DNA from: Conidiobolus incongruus B7586
Lineage: Eukaryota; Entomophthoromycota; Entomophthoromycetes; Entomophthorales; Conidiobolaceae
DNA: 23,875 bases
NCBI GenBank assembly: GCA_000697335.1
Contig: JNEM01013978.1
Coordinates: 1 to 23,875, forward strand
Direction: 5' to 3'
Shown: positions 11,680 to 22,344 of the stretch, in pieces
Layout of the letters: each line of letters begins with the position of its first letter
How positions within the stretch are numbered: the stretch's first letter is position 1
Program-made: the position numbers and the translations under genes
The notes under the pieces: generated by a model
The model's database searches: none
Told to the model about the DNA's origin: nothing
Seen by the model: only the letters and a program-made list of their open reading frames with translations

Positions 11680-13342
11680 ATGTCGAACGCAAACGCTGAA
11701 TATATAAGGATCTTACAAGACTTACAAAAACAAGGAGCTAACAAAGTAAGTCAATATTATTCACCAAGGATTTAACTGATTTGATATTTTTAGAAATGTA
11801 TCGATTGTAAAGCTCCCAATCCACAGTGGGCATCTGTTCCACTTGGTATCTTTTTCTGCCTCGAGTGCTCTGGTCAACACAGAGCTTTAGGCGTACATAT
11901 TAGGTAACTTGGTAATTTATCAGTCACAATTTGGAATTAACAGCCTAATTAGTTTTGTTCGCTCCATCTCTATGGATAAGTGGACAGAATCTCAAGTCAA
12001 AAAGATGCAAGTAATCTCTAATCAACACTTATTTATAATATCTCAATATTAAATAATATTTTAGTTGGGTGGAAATGCTAATTGTTTAGAATATTTCCAA
12101 TCACAGCCCGATTATCGTGAAGATATGAGTATTGAAGAAAAATATACTAGTGATTTTGCCCAAAATTATCGTGATAAAGTAATATTTATATATTAAAATT
12201 ATTAATATCTAAGTGTCTTATCGAATTATAGTTAGCCGCTTTGTGTGAAGGAAAACAATGGACTGAACCCACTAAATCAAAGAAGAAAACTGCTGCAGGT
12301 TCTATTAAGAGCGGAAATCGGATAGGAGCAAGATCTGCTTCTCGCACTGGCTCTTCAACTGGAAGCAGAAGCTCTTCTAATTATGCATCTCCCAGTCGTT
12401 TTGATTCAGATTCTTCCACTCCTGTCAATCTTCCTACCAAAGAACAAAATGAAGAATACTTCTCAAGATTAGCTTCAAACAATGCTTCACGCCCAGAGTA
12501 ATTCTATTAGATGCACCTTTATAAAATCATGGTTAATTAATATTTTTATTTTAGTAATTTGCCACCAAGTCAAGGCGGAAGATATACTGGATTTGGTAAC
12601 ACTCCCAATCCTCGTAAGTATAATTCTCTTTTTCGAATACTCATATATCTAAAATATTTTTTTAGCTGTCAGAGATACTTCATTCAGTGTTGAAGAACTC
12701 GTTAATGACCCCATGGCAGGTCTTTCAAAAGCTTGGAATATGTTCAGCCTTGGTGCTTCAGTTGCTCTTGAAACAGCAGTTGCAGGTGCTTCCAAACTGA
12801 GCGAAACGGTCAATGAAAATATCGTTAAACCAGCTTCTGAAACCGTTAGAGATCCCGATTTTCAGAGTAATGTCAATAGCTACGTATCCACATTTACTAG
12901 AACGGTCGGCGATGCCAGCTCTCGTGGTATGTCAATGCTCTCCAACTATATAAATCAAGCTGGAAACCACTACTCTGTCCATGATGAAGATTCTCTCGAA
13001 GACGCTGCTCGTGGTTACTACCACGAAAGTAGAGGCTACAGTAACGTCCAAGGTAGTGAAGAATCATCACCCACTCAAAACAAATACAATCCCGATGATT
13101 ATTATGATGATGACAATTGGGGCCGTCCCTCCGATTATCAGGACGATCAGGATGAAGTTGAAGAAGCCGATGCATGGAAAAGTAAAGAATACGAAACTGA
13201 AGTTATCACAGCTGCTAACCGCAACAAACCTTCTCCCTCTACCAAACTTTCCAGCAGGAGGGGTAAAGCTGGAGGATTAAGAGCTACCAAAAAGGAATCC
13301 AAATCAAAATGGGATGATGATAATAACTGGTCCGAATTTTAG
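11680..13342 (+). CDS. GCS1: ArfGAP1/Gcs1-type Arf GTPase-activating protein
   Basis: There are seven exons: 11680-11745, 11794-11903, 11953-12010, 12065-12178, 12232-12497, 12555-12613 and 12666-13342. All introns are 48-57 nt with GT...AG ends, and the joined frame gives 449 residues. The N-terminal ArfGAP zinc finger is complete: C24-x2-C27-x16-C44-x2-C47, followed by the catalytic arginine R52 in GQHRALGVH and then [11 protein letters not shown]. After a Ser-rich linker comes [10 protein letters not shown], typical of ArfGAP1, then from about residue 241 a Ser/Thr/Ala-rich, weakly charged amphipathic stretch ([14 protein letters not shown]) like the ALPS curvature-sensing motif, and a second such stretch near 296-320. 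The acidic, Trp-containing C-terminus ([10 protein letters not shown]) also fits the family. ArfGAP1/Gcs1 stimulates GTP hydrolysis on Arf1 in COPI traffic at the Golgi. The symbol is by family resemblance; orthology is untested. Confidence 0.93.
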
Positions 13343-13659
13343 ACCTTATCATAATATATTGTTATAATCTGTTAGAATTAATATTAAATATCAAAATTTA
13401 TTCGCTTAACCTAAATTTTCAATAATTAAAACTATGATTACATTAATTTCAATGATATTATTTTTTTAACAATATATGTATATAACATGTATTGTTTTCA
13501 AAAATAATATCAATGTTCATTTATTTGATCAATCTACTAAATATTTTTAAAGTTATTAATTATATTTTCAATATAATCTAAAATTGAAATCTAGTTGACT
13601 TTAGATTACTATTCAATCCTTAGTAAAATACAAAAAGATATAATATTAATATGTAATAC
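13343..13659. other. ArfGAP 3' flank, AT-rich
   Basis: This holds the presumed 3' untranslated region of the ArfGAP gene and A/T-rich spacer. No other signal is seen. Confidence 0.55.
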
Positions 13660-13731
13660 GCTCAAGTATGTTTAATGGTTAAAAAGTTCGCCTTCCAAAC
13701 AATTAATTAAGTGTTTAATTCTCAGTTGGCA
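13660..13731 (+). pseudogene. decayed tRNA-Gly-like relic (TCC-type anticodon loop)
   Basis: A 72-nt stretch keeps the outline of a glycine tRNA. It has a D-loop TAATGGTTA, an anticodon region GCCTTCCAA that would place TCC as anticodon, a B-box-like GTTTAATTCT where GGTTCGATTCC is expected, and a final GGCA. The acceptor arms (GCTCAAG against AGTTGGC) no longer pair well, and the anticodon and T stems are broken. No intact tRNA-Gly exists in the window for direct comparison, so the match is to the general family pattern. It is probably a dead tRNA gene or the tRNA-derived head of an old SINE. Confidence 0.6.
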
Positions 13732-15633
13732 TATTCGCACAAATTTGATCTAGTCTCTTTATTATATTAATCAGCAAATATTTTGAAATTTTATTTTAAA
13801 CAATATTTTAATTTTAAAATTTATATTTATTTCATGGATATTATGAATAATTTCTTTATAATTTGTTTATTTATCATTATGAATTATTATATATTATTAT
13901 ATATTATATGATTTAATTTACCATATTTGAATATATAGTTCTATCATATAATTTACAATGACTTTTTATCATATCTATTATATCCAGAATTTAAATTATT
14001 AATCAAATAACAATTGTAGTTAGGAAACTGAAGATGATATATAACGTTCAATATATCAAAGAATATATCTAATATTATGAATGTTATATCTATTTAATTA
14101 CTTTTTTATATTTTTTAATATCAACCTAAATTGAATTTAATAGGGTTTAATATAATTTATACAAAATTTAGTGAGGTATTTAATTATGAATTTTAAAACT
14201 ATATATTTGAAATGATAATCTATAGCGTTGATGATATATAAAATATTAACATACTCAATATATAAGGTTTTTTAGAGTTAATTTATAGAACATGCCAAAT
14301 TGGCTCAAAATAACTATTTTTTAAATGGAAAAAATGAACAAAAATGAATTGATTTAATAAAAAAATATAATTTATATATTAAACATCATATTCATTTTAA
14401 TTTATCTTAACCAAAAATAGATCTATTTATTATATCAATTTGAAATATTTTATCTCAAAGGAAATTTTTGAAAAAAATATCAATTTTTTTAATTATTCAT
14501 GATTTGTAGACGTTAATTAATAATGGCTCATATTAAAATCCACAACAAATATGAGTAAAATTTAACGCATTTTTTGTCCATAATATTATTAAATATAACC
14601 CAAGTCTTTATATCATCTTATTTAGCAGGGTTTAGAATATACATTATTTGTGAAAGAATGAGTTTATTGTAAAAACTGAAAGAACTAAGGGAATTGAAAC
14701 CAACGACCAAGCACCTGCATGAATTTTATAAGATCTTGCATTGTGTAATATAGCAACAAGCAGCTTCATTAACAAATATATAGCTATGAATACATAGATG
14801 GAATCGTATGAGTTAACTTGTATGAGACTTATATTGCTTTCAAAAACGAATAAAAGGATATAATCCAAAATGAAAAATTTAGAATAACATTGACCTAAAT
14901 ATAGACATATATTAGATAGATGTTTAAAAATACTCAATTGAATTAAACTTAATTTTGAATCAGAAATTTCAATATTTATCAGTGTTCTTTACATACATTC
15001 ACTGATGAAGATTAATAATATTGACCATTTATTAACTTGAATTCAGGTCAAGAAATATTATATATTTATAATCTATTTATTATTCATTATTTCATAATAT
15101 TGACCCGTTGATAAAAATCTGTTCAATTCATTCAAGTAATCTTGAAATTTAAATATCAAAATATTCATTCTAATTAAATTATCTGATATAAAATATTTTT
15201 AATGAATACTTCATTTGAAGAATGTCAAACATCGGACGTTTGCATTTATATTTTCCATTATTATATTACTATAATGATTAATTTTAATAAATTATAATAT
15301 TATTTTTCCATTATAATAACTTTAATGATAATTTAGGAATTTGGAATTGATCAATTAGTAAATATGGTGTAAATTATTTGATATATTTTATTAAAGTATA
15401 AATATTTAGTTCTCAATTTTATGTAGAAAATATAATACTAATAATTTGTATGTTTTTATAACAGTTAATGAATATTGTAATTCAGTGAATGAGAGAAGTA
15501 ATGTCTAAAAAATATATTTACTATTTTTAGATTTAATTGGATTATGTAATTAATTATTATCTAAGTTTGATAAAATTCTATAATCTTAATATTAATATTA
15601 TTAATTTGTGTTTAAATTTCAAAATACTATTAA
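13732..15633. other. AT-rich spacer, no supported gene
   Basis: A 97-codon frame on the minus strand (14644-14937) is hydrophobic and Ile/Leu-rich without any family motif, and looks like a chance frame in A/T DNA. Within it, about 14685-14760 has a vaguely tRNA-like T-arm on the minus strand, but the rest does not fold. Nothing else is seen. Confidence 0.5.
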
Positions 15634-15705
15634 TCTTCGACAGTATAGAGGTGAATATACCCGCATCTCATTCTGGTGAGCTTTATTCAACTACAAGTGG
15701 GAGAG
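15634..15705 (+). pseudogene. decayed tRNA-Asp-like relic with CTC anticodon
   Basis: This 72-nt stretch aligns without gaps to the intact tRNA-Asp at 22345-22416; I count 55 of 72 identical positions. The 5' end (TCTTCGA, then AGTATAG) and 3' end (GGGAGAG) are best kept. The acceptor stem has one mismatch, the anticodon stem two and the T stem two. The anticodon position reads CTC, which would be glutamate, instead of GTC. There is no immediate T-run terminator (the next T4-T5 runs lie some distance on). It is most likely a dead duplicate of tRNA-Asp. A divergent tRNA-Glu is a less likely reading because of the broken stems. Confidence 0.75.
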
Positions 15706-15756
15706 TATTTAGTAAAATGTTTATTATTCATTTTAAACTAATTCATTTTTTTATTT

Positions 15757-16636
15757 TTATTTTTCATGATATTTCAATACATCAATTACAAAATCCAATT
15801 GATTGATATCGTAGTGACTAAATTGCTTGAAGTCGGCATTGACAAGATCATTTAATAAAACAGTGACACAGCCTGCATTTTGACCACATTTAATATCGTC
15901 TAAATGATCGCCTACCATCATAACTTCTTTGGGATCAAGTTGGAGCTGCTTGCAGATATGCAGGAGTGGTTCGGGCGATGGCTTGGGAGGCTTAAACTCT
16001 CTTGTAAGTATATAATCGAAAGTGTGGGAAGTTTTTGTCAAGAATGCTTCAACTGTACGCGCGTTGTTTCGTGTCAGAATTGATTTGGGAATATTATTAG
16101 CTTGTAAGTACTATATAATGTCAGTATTATTAAGACTGAATCCGTTAAATATAACAAATGTTTTGTTACCTCCATTAAAGCATCAAATCCTTTAATATAA
16201 TAAATAATAATATTAAAATATATTCAATATGGATGTTTGAAGTAGGTAATTACCTGGATGTAATCTCATTTGTCTTTTGGAGTCTTCTTCAATTTCCAAA
16301 ATGATTGCCTCTGCTTTAAGCTGTTCATCGGGAGGTAAACCCCAAACATGAGTAAGAATATCTATACCTTTAGGTACTTTTAATACTTCTCTCATTTTCC
16401 TCAAATGTTCCTAATTATATATATATAAGAATCAAAAATAATTCGATATTAAAAATAATTTACAGTCATTGGGTAAATGAGGGTACCGTCAAGCTAATAA
16501 GTAAAATATGTCAATATAATATATTAATAAAATATATTGAAATATAATTTACATCAAATACTACTGCTTTAATTCTCTTGATTTCGCCAAGTTGAACATT
16601 TTGTTGAAAGGTAATGCTTGTTGTTGAGGTAGCCAT
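15757..16636 (-). CDS. HAD-superfamily (subfamily IA) hydrolase, phosphatase-like
   Basis: There are five exons on the minus strand: 16553-16636, 16464-16493, 16254-16410, 16170-16189 and 15757-16110, with introns of 53-64 nt (GTAA...AG). The joined product is 214 residues. All four HAD motifs are present: I, VVFDLDGTL (nucleophile D28 and D30, split by intron 1); II, ILTRN (T110); III, K140 in FKPPKPSP; IV, VGDHLDD (D165, D169). A helical cap of about 60 residues lies between motifs I and II. It resembles fungal phosphoglycolate-phosphatase-like proteins of the YOR131C type, whose substrate is not well established; the reaction is probably phosphate monoester hydrolysis. The start at 16636 has a good context (A at -3, G at +4). 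An in-frame upstream ATG at 16696 would add 20 residues resembling a mitochondrial presequence. Two exons are only 20 and 30 nt. Confidence 0.9.
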
Positions 16637-16696
16637 TCTTACAAAATTCAATTTGATAGGATTAAACTGTTGTATTAATGATCTGTTAATTATCAT

Positions 16697-19497
16697 TCAA
16701 ATAAAGTAGTAATCAATTAGATTGATATTGAGTCTCTTTTTAATCAATGTTCAATAAAGAGGTTTAACCCTAATTTACTTGGATTTTGTGATAATTATTT
16801 TTTATACATTTTGATGTCCATTTTACGGTCAACCTTATTGGTGGATTTTTATCATATGAATATATTGAATGGATACTAATATATTGAAATATCCAAATAT
16901 ATTAAAGCCATTTACATTAGAAATAATGTATATTTTTCATATCGATTTACAATGTTTGAATTACAAACAACTGACAAACGTTACTTTGACTTTATATTTG
17001 AATACTCATATAATAAACAATAAATAGCATTTTCAGATTAACAATGAAGAAATCAATGTTTATTAAATCTCAGGAAAATTTATTATAGCATTAAAAATAA
17101 ATACATAACAAAAAATTGCAAAAGGAATCATAGTATTAAAATAATTTTTTGAATAATATTTTAAATATTCCTATTTTAAAATGCCCAAATCAATCAATAA
17201 AATTACCTTTAATTTTATAAATTGATATTTAACAAAATTAATAATACATATTAAAAATTTTAAAGTATGGTCCAAATAGCTAAACATGAATTATCTAACT
17301 ATGTAAACTGAACGATTACTCTCAAGTACTATAAAAGTGCCTGTGGATTTAATTTAAAGCTACACTAGCGCAACCTATTCACTGAATTTAAAAAGAATAA
17401 ACTACGACTCTGTGCGCTTATAAAAACACTGTGTAAAATTTCAATATTCAAATGGAATTTTATTTTAATAGTAGTTAATGAAATTCTCAAATTATGGGAA
17501 AATCAAAATAAGCTCTAACTTAGTTTAATTAATTTGTCTCAATAATTTTAAGATCAATTTAAATTTTCTAAATAAAGCACATTTGTAAATAGCTAATTAT
17601 TCCATTGATCAATATATATATATATATATTGAAATTAGAATTCAAAATATTTTCATTAATTTATATTTATAACCTATAATTTATTATACAAACTTCTAAT
17701 TTTAATTTCAGAGCACAATTTAAAATATTAAAAAAGACTGAAGGGCATTTTAAATTATAAATGATTAATATTATTTGTAAAATGTAATTAAATGCTTTAA
17801 AAAGTTATGAAATTTGAAATTTCATTTAATATATAATAATATAACCATTTTTCTGAGATTTATTTATTAAAGATATTGAATGGGTATTTATACAAAAAAT
17901 TTCTATTGATAGCTTAATTTTATATTATTCTTTATATTTTAATCAATCAGGTAAATATATTAATTGGTAATATGTTTTCTAGTCATACTCATAACATTAT
18001 TCATTTAATCAGCTTCTAATATCTATATATCATTGATATAGCTATACTAACTATTTTGTAAATGAATTATTATAATTTAATCATTAATTAAAATGGTATT
18101 ATAGTTTCCTCTATGGGTATTATGGATGGTGTAATATGATGAGCAATGGTTATTGTTGTTATATGATAGTAGGTAAGTGTATTTGAGGGTTTATTGGCTA
18201 GATTGGTGTTTGGAATAATGCTTGGTCAAGCATTGAAAGCCACTGGATTTAGTCATTAAGACTGATCCTTATATAGGGAAGCTGTTAGGAATTGGTAGTT
18301 TTTTAATGTGTAAAGGTTACTTGCAATATTACAATATATGTCGCAAGTAATGATCAATTAAGGTAAAAGCTCCTTATAGAATAAAAACCCGAAGTTAGAA
18401 ATGGTGTCAAGGGTAGTACTTTGGAATCTCACAATAAAATCTCAATGTTGAAAAATTACTGAAATAACAAAATCAAGTCTATATTCTTACATGATAAGAA
18501 ATATGAAAAAATGATTTAATCATTTTCAATAAAAACATTGATCGAGTTAAACTTTGGAACTTGGTTAAATAAGAATATTAGCTTGATAAAAATTTAAATC
18601 ATCACATCATAATATAAATAATAAACTCAGTTGATTTATGCTTGATAATAAAAAATGAAACGAGTTTAAATTTGTTTTAAGGTTATTAATTAAATTGGGA
18701 AAGTTCTGTAAATAATTCAAACAAATTGTAAATTATAAGATTATATTTATAAGTAAATATCAAAGCAATATTGATGGTTCTATTAATTGTCACACTACCT
18801 TTAATATAAACTTTAAAAATTTATTAAAATCTTATAGTAATCAAATTTCATTAATTTGTTATGAAATTTGAATCTCTTGAAACTCACTAATTACACGAAA
18901 ACTTTTAACCAATTAAATTTAAAGGTTTGTTTTCAAATTTGGAATATTGGTAACTTTAAGCTTTTGTTTAAAAATTTAAACCGCGTTTTATTAATGGGCA
19001 GTTTTATGTACTTGTCTTGTTTAATTTGTTGTGAATGGGTTAATATCCAGTTACAGATACGATGGTAAATTGCTAACCTTGAGATTTTCAATTTGAGCTA
19101 TATATAGTATGATCATAACTTTGGTTATCAGGTTGATTCGATTTTTATAAGTTTTTTGCAAGTGATTTTGGGTTGAAGGTTGTAGTATTAGCTGGCTAAT
19201 TACTCTTTAATTTCTTATAATTACCAAGTCGTTTGTTATTCATTATCTATCGGATTATCGTTCTATTTATTAATTAATTAATCCTGTATATAGAGATAAA
19301 TAGATAGATAGATTGTTAATATCACCATTCTTGTAAATATTCATTGGTGTATATATCTACATTACATATTCATTTCTCATTTTATCACTATTATTTCATT
19401 TAATTAATACTATCATACCTTACTATTGGATTTTTATTCAGTGTTAAAGCATCATTTCATTATAAAAACAATTTTATTCAACATTGAATTCCAATAA
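16697..19497. other. long AT-rich spacer with one structured island
   Basis: Most of this is featureless A/T sequence. A TA run lies near 17612-17630. An AGCGCA/TGCGCT inverted repeat (17367-17372 and 17413-17418) stands out only because G/C words are rare here. About 18110-18460 is less A/T-rich and contains nested inverted repeats (listed separately). A 66-codon frame at 18868-19068 has no recognisable motif. The last few hundred bases should contain the promoter of the MFS gene. Confidence 0.5.
18272..18377. repeat. nested inverted repeats, possible structured RNA or decayed element
   Basis: An outer imperfect pair (TATAGGGAAGCT on the left, AGCTCCTTATA on the right) encloses an inner perfect 8-bp pair, TTACTTGC at 18317-18324 and GCAAGTAA at 18343-18350, with an 18-nt loop. 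Together they could fold into a branched hairpin of about 105 nt. No known RNA family motif was recognised and no pol III box is clear. Confidence 0.35.
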
Positions 19498-21732
19498 ATG
19501 TCAATACTGGCAAGTTTCCCTGTGCCACATCCTGAAAAAGAGTTGGGTACGTCACCAGGTTTCAGTACCTTTGACACTTTAAACGATCAAGTATTTCATC
19601 TGAATCAAACTCATATATCTGATTCAGGACCTCAAAAACTCACGAGAGACCAGCTTGTCAAAGCTATCGCTAGCTGGCTTTCCTTCTTACTAGAAGGTGT
19701 CGATATAGCAACAACCATGATTTTGGTTCCAATTCTTGCAAATCAAATGAGGACAACGATTACATATTCATCCATGGCTATTGCGACTCTCATCGTTGGT
19801 AGGATGGTAGGCCAAGTTGTTGCTGGTAACTTTGTTTCAAAATTGGGATTCAAAATATGTTCAATATTTTCTATCATCATATATATAGTTGCTCTTGTTC
19901 TCACAGGGTTTACTCATGATATCAAGATGTATATAGTCATGAGATTCGTTGGAGGTTTTGGCATGGGTGCATTTAGCTTGATCTCCTCCATCCTGCTTAA
20001 AGCAAATATCCCACCTTCCGACTCATCATGGGTTGGTCTCAATAGCCTACAATTTCCGTTCGGATACGCTCTCGTCGGTCTACTGCTGCTGTGCGGCATA
20101 GAGGGGAAGACTATCTTCTGGATACTTGCGCCATTCCCAATTATTTTTGGTATTTTCGTCACTATGATGTGGAATCACATTGGAGTCAGTAATTTGTATC
20201 TCAATCGATTCAATTCAGTTATCGCGATTGATGCAACTTATCAGCCATTGCCTAGTATTGTACCGTATCCACTCGCGTATCTCATCAATCATAATCTCAT
20301 GAGATTTGTGTACTGCTTCCTGATTTCGTTCTTATGGCTCACAATCCTCATGTGTTGGTTTGGTCTTTTGCCCATCTTCCTCACCAATCATCTTCAACTT
20401 TCCAGCGATAACATCCAATACACGCTCATTGGAGTTGGCCTAGGCGGTATGTTAGGTGCTTTGCTGATCAATATACTATGCAGTAAAATTCCAGCTGGAA
20501 AATGTATTGGAGTAGGAGCAATTGGGGTAGTTGTTGGAACCATTCTACTTTCTCTGTTTTCGAGCCAATGGGAATATGTAATTGGTGCAAGTGTTTGGAT
20601 AGGAATCATGACTATACTTGGTGTGAGTGCACTACATAGACATCTCGCCGATACATTTCCATATGAGCTTTATTCTCTTCATTCTTTGGTCATTAACTTT
20701 GGACTCCTCCTTTCGCCATTCGTAGTTCCTCTGATCACTTATATTTCATTACGAGGACCTTCAAAGGGAACATTATTAATAGGTTCTTCTTGGAGTTACT
20801 TTATTTGGGGATTTACCGGATTGTTGTCACTTTTAATTTTACTTCAAGGTCTTTTCCTCAAACGTCCAGCAATGAACTACCCTGTGTCATTCCCTAATTC
20901 GGCCATTGTCACATACAACCACGTGCCCAACTATTCACCAAAAGCACCTACAGATGTAGATGAAACTCCTCAACTAAATGGTGAAACGTTCGCTAGAGAA
21001 ATTCCAGTAAGTGACACTTTAGAGCCTCCAGTCACTGAAACGGAAACTTATACGCGTCGCAGTTCAATGCGCGTACTACACCCAATTTATCAGCCGGAGA
21101 AGCTGAATAAATCGAGTCCAACTTGGAGTGTACATAGTTTGCCTGCGAATCTCAGCTATTGTGAATACCTTGATCCACTTCTAACTTCCGGATTACCTCC
21201 ACAACACGCTCAATCTACCATTAATCTACTATCAGAGCAAAAGCTTCTAGAACAATCAAACAATCCGTTCTTGGTTTCTGGCGCGCCTGTACTCTTGATT
21301 CCCTCACCACAACCAATGGCATATTCATTGTCGCGTTCAAGCCAATACTTTCATCCAGCTCAAATACCTTTGCCAGTATCGCCTCACCCAATGAGCGCGT
21401 CTTTGTCGCAATCCAGCCAACGCACATCTTACCATCCCTACATGATCCCACTACCACTCTCTAGAGTAGCCAGTGAATGTCCATCGGTTGCGCCTGTCCC
21501 TGTGGATCCAGCGCAAGTTCCACTCCCAACTAGTCCAATCCTGCAAGCATCCTCAGTCATCGGACTACTTAACTCCGGCTGGAGCGGACTTGGCAGTTTC
21601 TTCGTGCTCAAACCGGCGGAGCCCACAACAAATGTCTCCACCACGAAAGCTACACCGGTAGTCAGTATGGATAGCGTCGTAGCGGATGTCAAACCCCTAA
21701 GCTCTATCCCCAAAAGAGTTTACGAAAGTTAA
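19498..21732 (+). CDS. major facilitator superfamily transporter with long C-terminal tail
   Basis: A single open frame of 744 codons has no apparent intron. Residues 1 to about 55 are hydrophilic; about 57-457 hold roughly twelve hydrophobic segments. The MFS motif between TM2 and TM3 is present in a relaxed form (GNFVSKLGFK, residues 110-119), and TM4 carries the conserved arginine in MRFVGGFGMGAF (R149). These place it in the MFS, proton- or substrate-driven transporters of the plasma or an internal membrane; I cannot name a substrate. From about 458 to 744 follows a Pro/Ser/Thr-rich, probably disordered cytosolic tail, much longer than usual for a 12-TM carrier. It contains a near-duplication (602-626 and 628-653) and a third PAQVPLPTSP copy at 671-680. 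The start at 19498 follows A/T-rich leader sequence; no upstream in-frame ATG extends it convincingly. The tail is richer in G and C than the spacers. Confidence 0.88.
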   Translation: MSILASFPVPHPEKELGTSPGFSTFDTLNDQVFHLNQTHISDSGPQKLTRDQLVKAIASWLSFLLEGVDIATTMILVPILANQMRTTITYSSMAIATLIVGRMVGQVVAGNFVSKLGFKICSIFSIIIYIVALVLTGFTHDIKMYIVMRFVGGFGMGAFSLISSILLKANIPPSDSSWVGLNSLQFPFGYALVGLLLLCGIEGKTIFWILAPFPIIFGIFVTMMWNHIGVSNLYLNRFNSVIAIDATYQPLPSIVPYPLAYLINHNLMRFVYCFLISFLWLTILMCWFGLLPIFLTNHLQLSSDNIQYTLIGVGLGGMLGALLINILCSKIPAGKCIGVGAIGVVVGTILLSLFSSQWEYVIGASVWIGIMTILGVSALHRHLADTFPYELYSLHSLVINFGLLLSPFVVPLITYISLRGPSKGTLLIGSSWSYFIWGFTGLLSLLILLQGLFLKRPAMNYPVSFPNSAIVTYNHVPNYSPKAPTDVDETPQLNGETFAREIPVSDTLEPPVTETETYTRRSSMRVLHPIYQPEKLNKSSPTWSVHSLPANLSYCEYLDPLLTSGLPPQHAQSTINLLSEQKLLEQSNNPFLVSGAPVLLIPSPQPMAYSLSRSSQYFHPAQIPLPVSPHPMSASLSQSSQRTSYHPYMIPLPLSRVASECPSVAPVPVDPAQVPLPTSPILQASSVIGLLNSGWSGLGSFFVLKPAEPTTNVSTTKATPVVSMDSVVADVKPLSSIPKRVYES

Positions 21733-22344
21733 TATATAGAATTAGATTCTAATTCTTAATATTATAAATATAAAGTATACAACTATTGATAATTTTTATT
21801 GAAATAAATTTTTAGTGACCTTTTTATTTTAATTTTTGACCTTATTAATATTTTTACAAATGATCATTATTTTTATTTTCAAAATTTTAAAAATATTACC
21901 CATTTTTGATAAGTATTATATAATATATTTGAAATTAATTTCGAATTATAAATGGATAACTGGTATATTTTATGAAAATTGTTACTATATTGAAAAATAA
22001 CATTCACTTCATTTAGTATTTAAATGAATTTGAATATTTGTAAGATGGAATATTTAGGAAATTTAAGATGTGATATAAATAGTATTAAGATTATTATTCC
22101 ATAAGAAAAGGGTTGATTATTTTGGAATATAATTTTGAAAATTAACAACGGATTAGCAAAACAGAAAAATGTAATGGATTAGGGAAATAAAAAGTATATA
22201 ATTAGTATAGAGAAAGTCAAAATAATAAAAAATAGAAAATATTTGAATAGTTATGAAATATATGGAATTTGATAGAAAAACAATATTGGAAAAATGTATT
22301 TAAAATTATAAAAGATTTGTAATAAAATTTAAAATAATAAGTAA
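21733..22344. other. AT-rich spacer and MFS 3' flank
   Basis: AATAAA near 21803 could serve as the polyadenylation signal of the MFS gene. Nothing else is recognised before the tRNA. Confidence 0.5.

Noticed and set aside
14685-14765. Third tRNA-like relic on the minus strand (T-arm-like GGTTTCAATTCCC)
   Set aside because: Only the T-loop-like word is convincing. The variable region is too long and no D arm or acceptor pairing can be found.
14644-14937. 97-codon open frame, minus strand
   Set aside because: It is Ile/Leu/Phe-rich with no motif, no splice extension and no start context, and is expected by chance in A/T-rich DNA.
17366-17419. AGCGCA/TGCGCT inverted repeat as a small tRNA or hairpin RNA
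   Set aside because: The span is too short for a tRNA, the arms are only six bases, and the loop has no D, anticodon or T arm.
18115-18250. V-ATPase proteolipid or decayed MFS fragment
   Set aside because: The hydrophobic reading has several stops close by, and no residue pattern specific to either family lines up.
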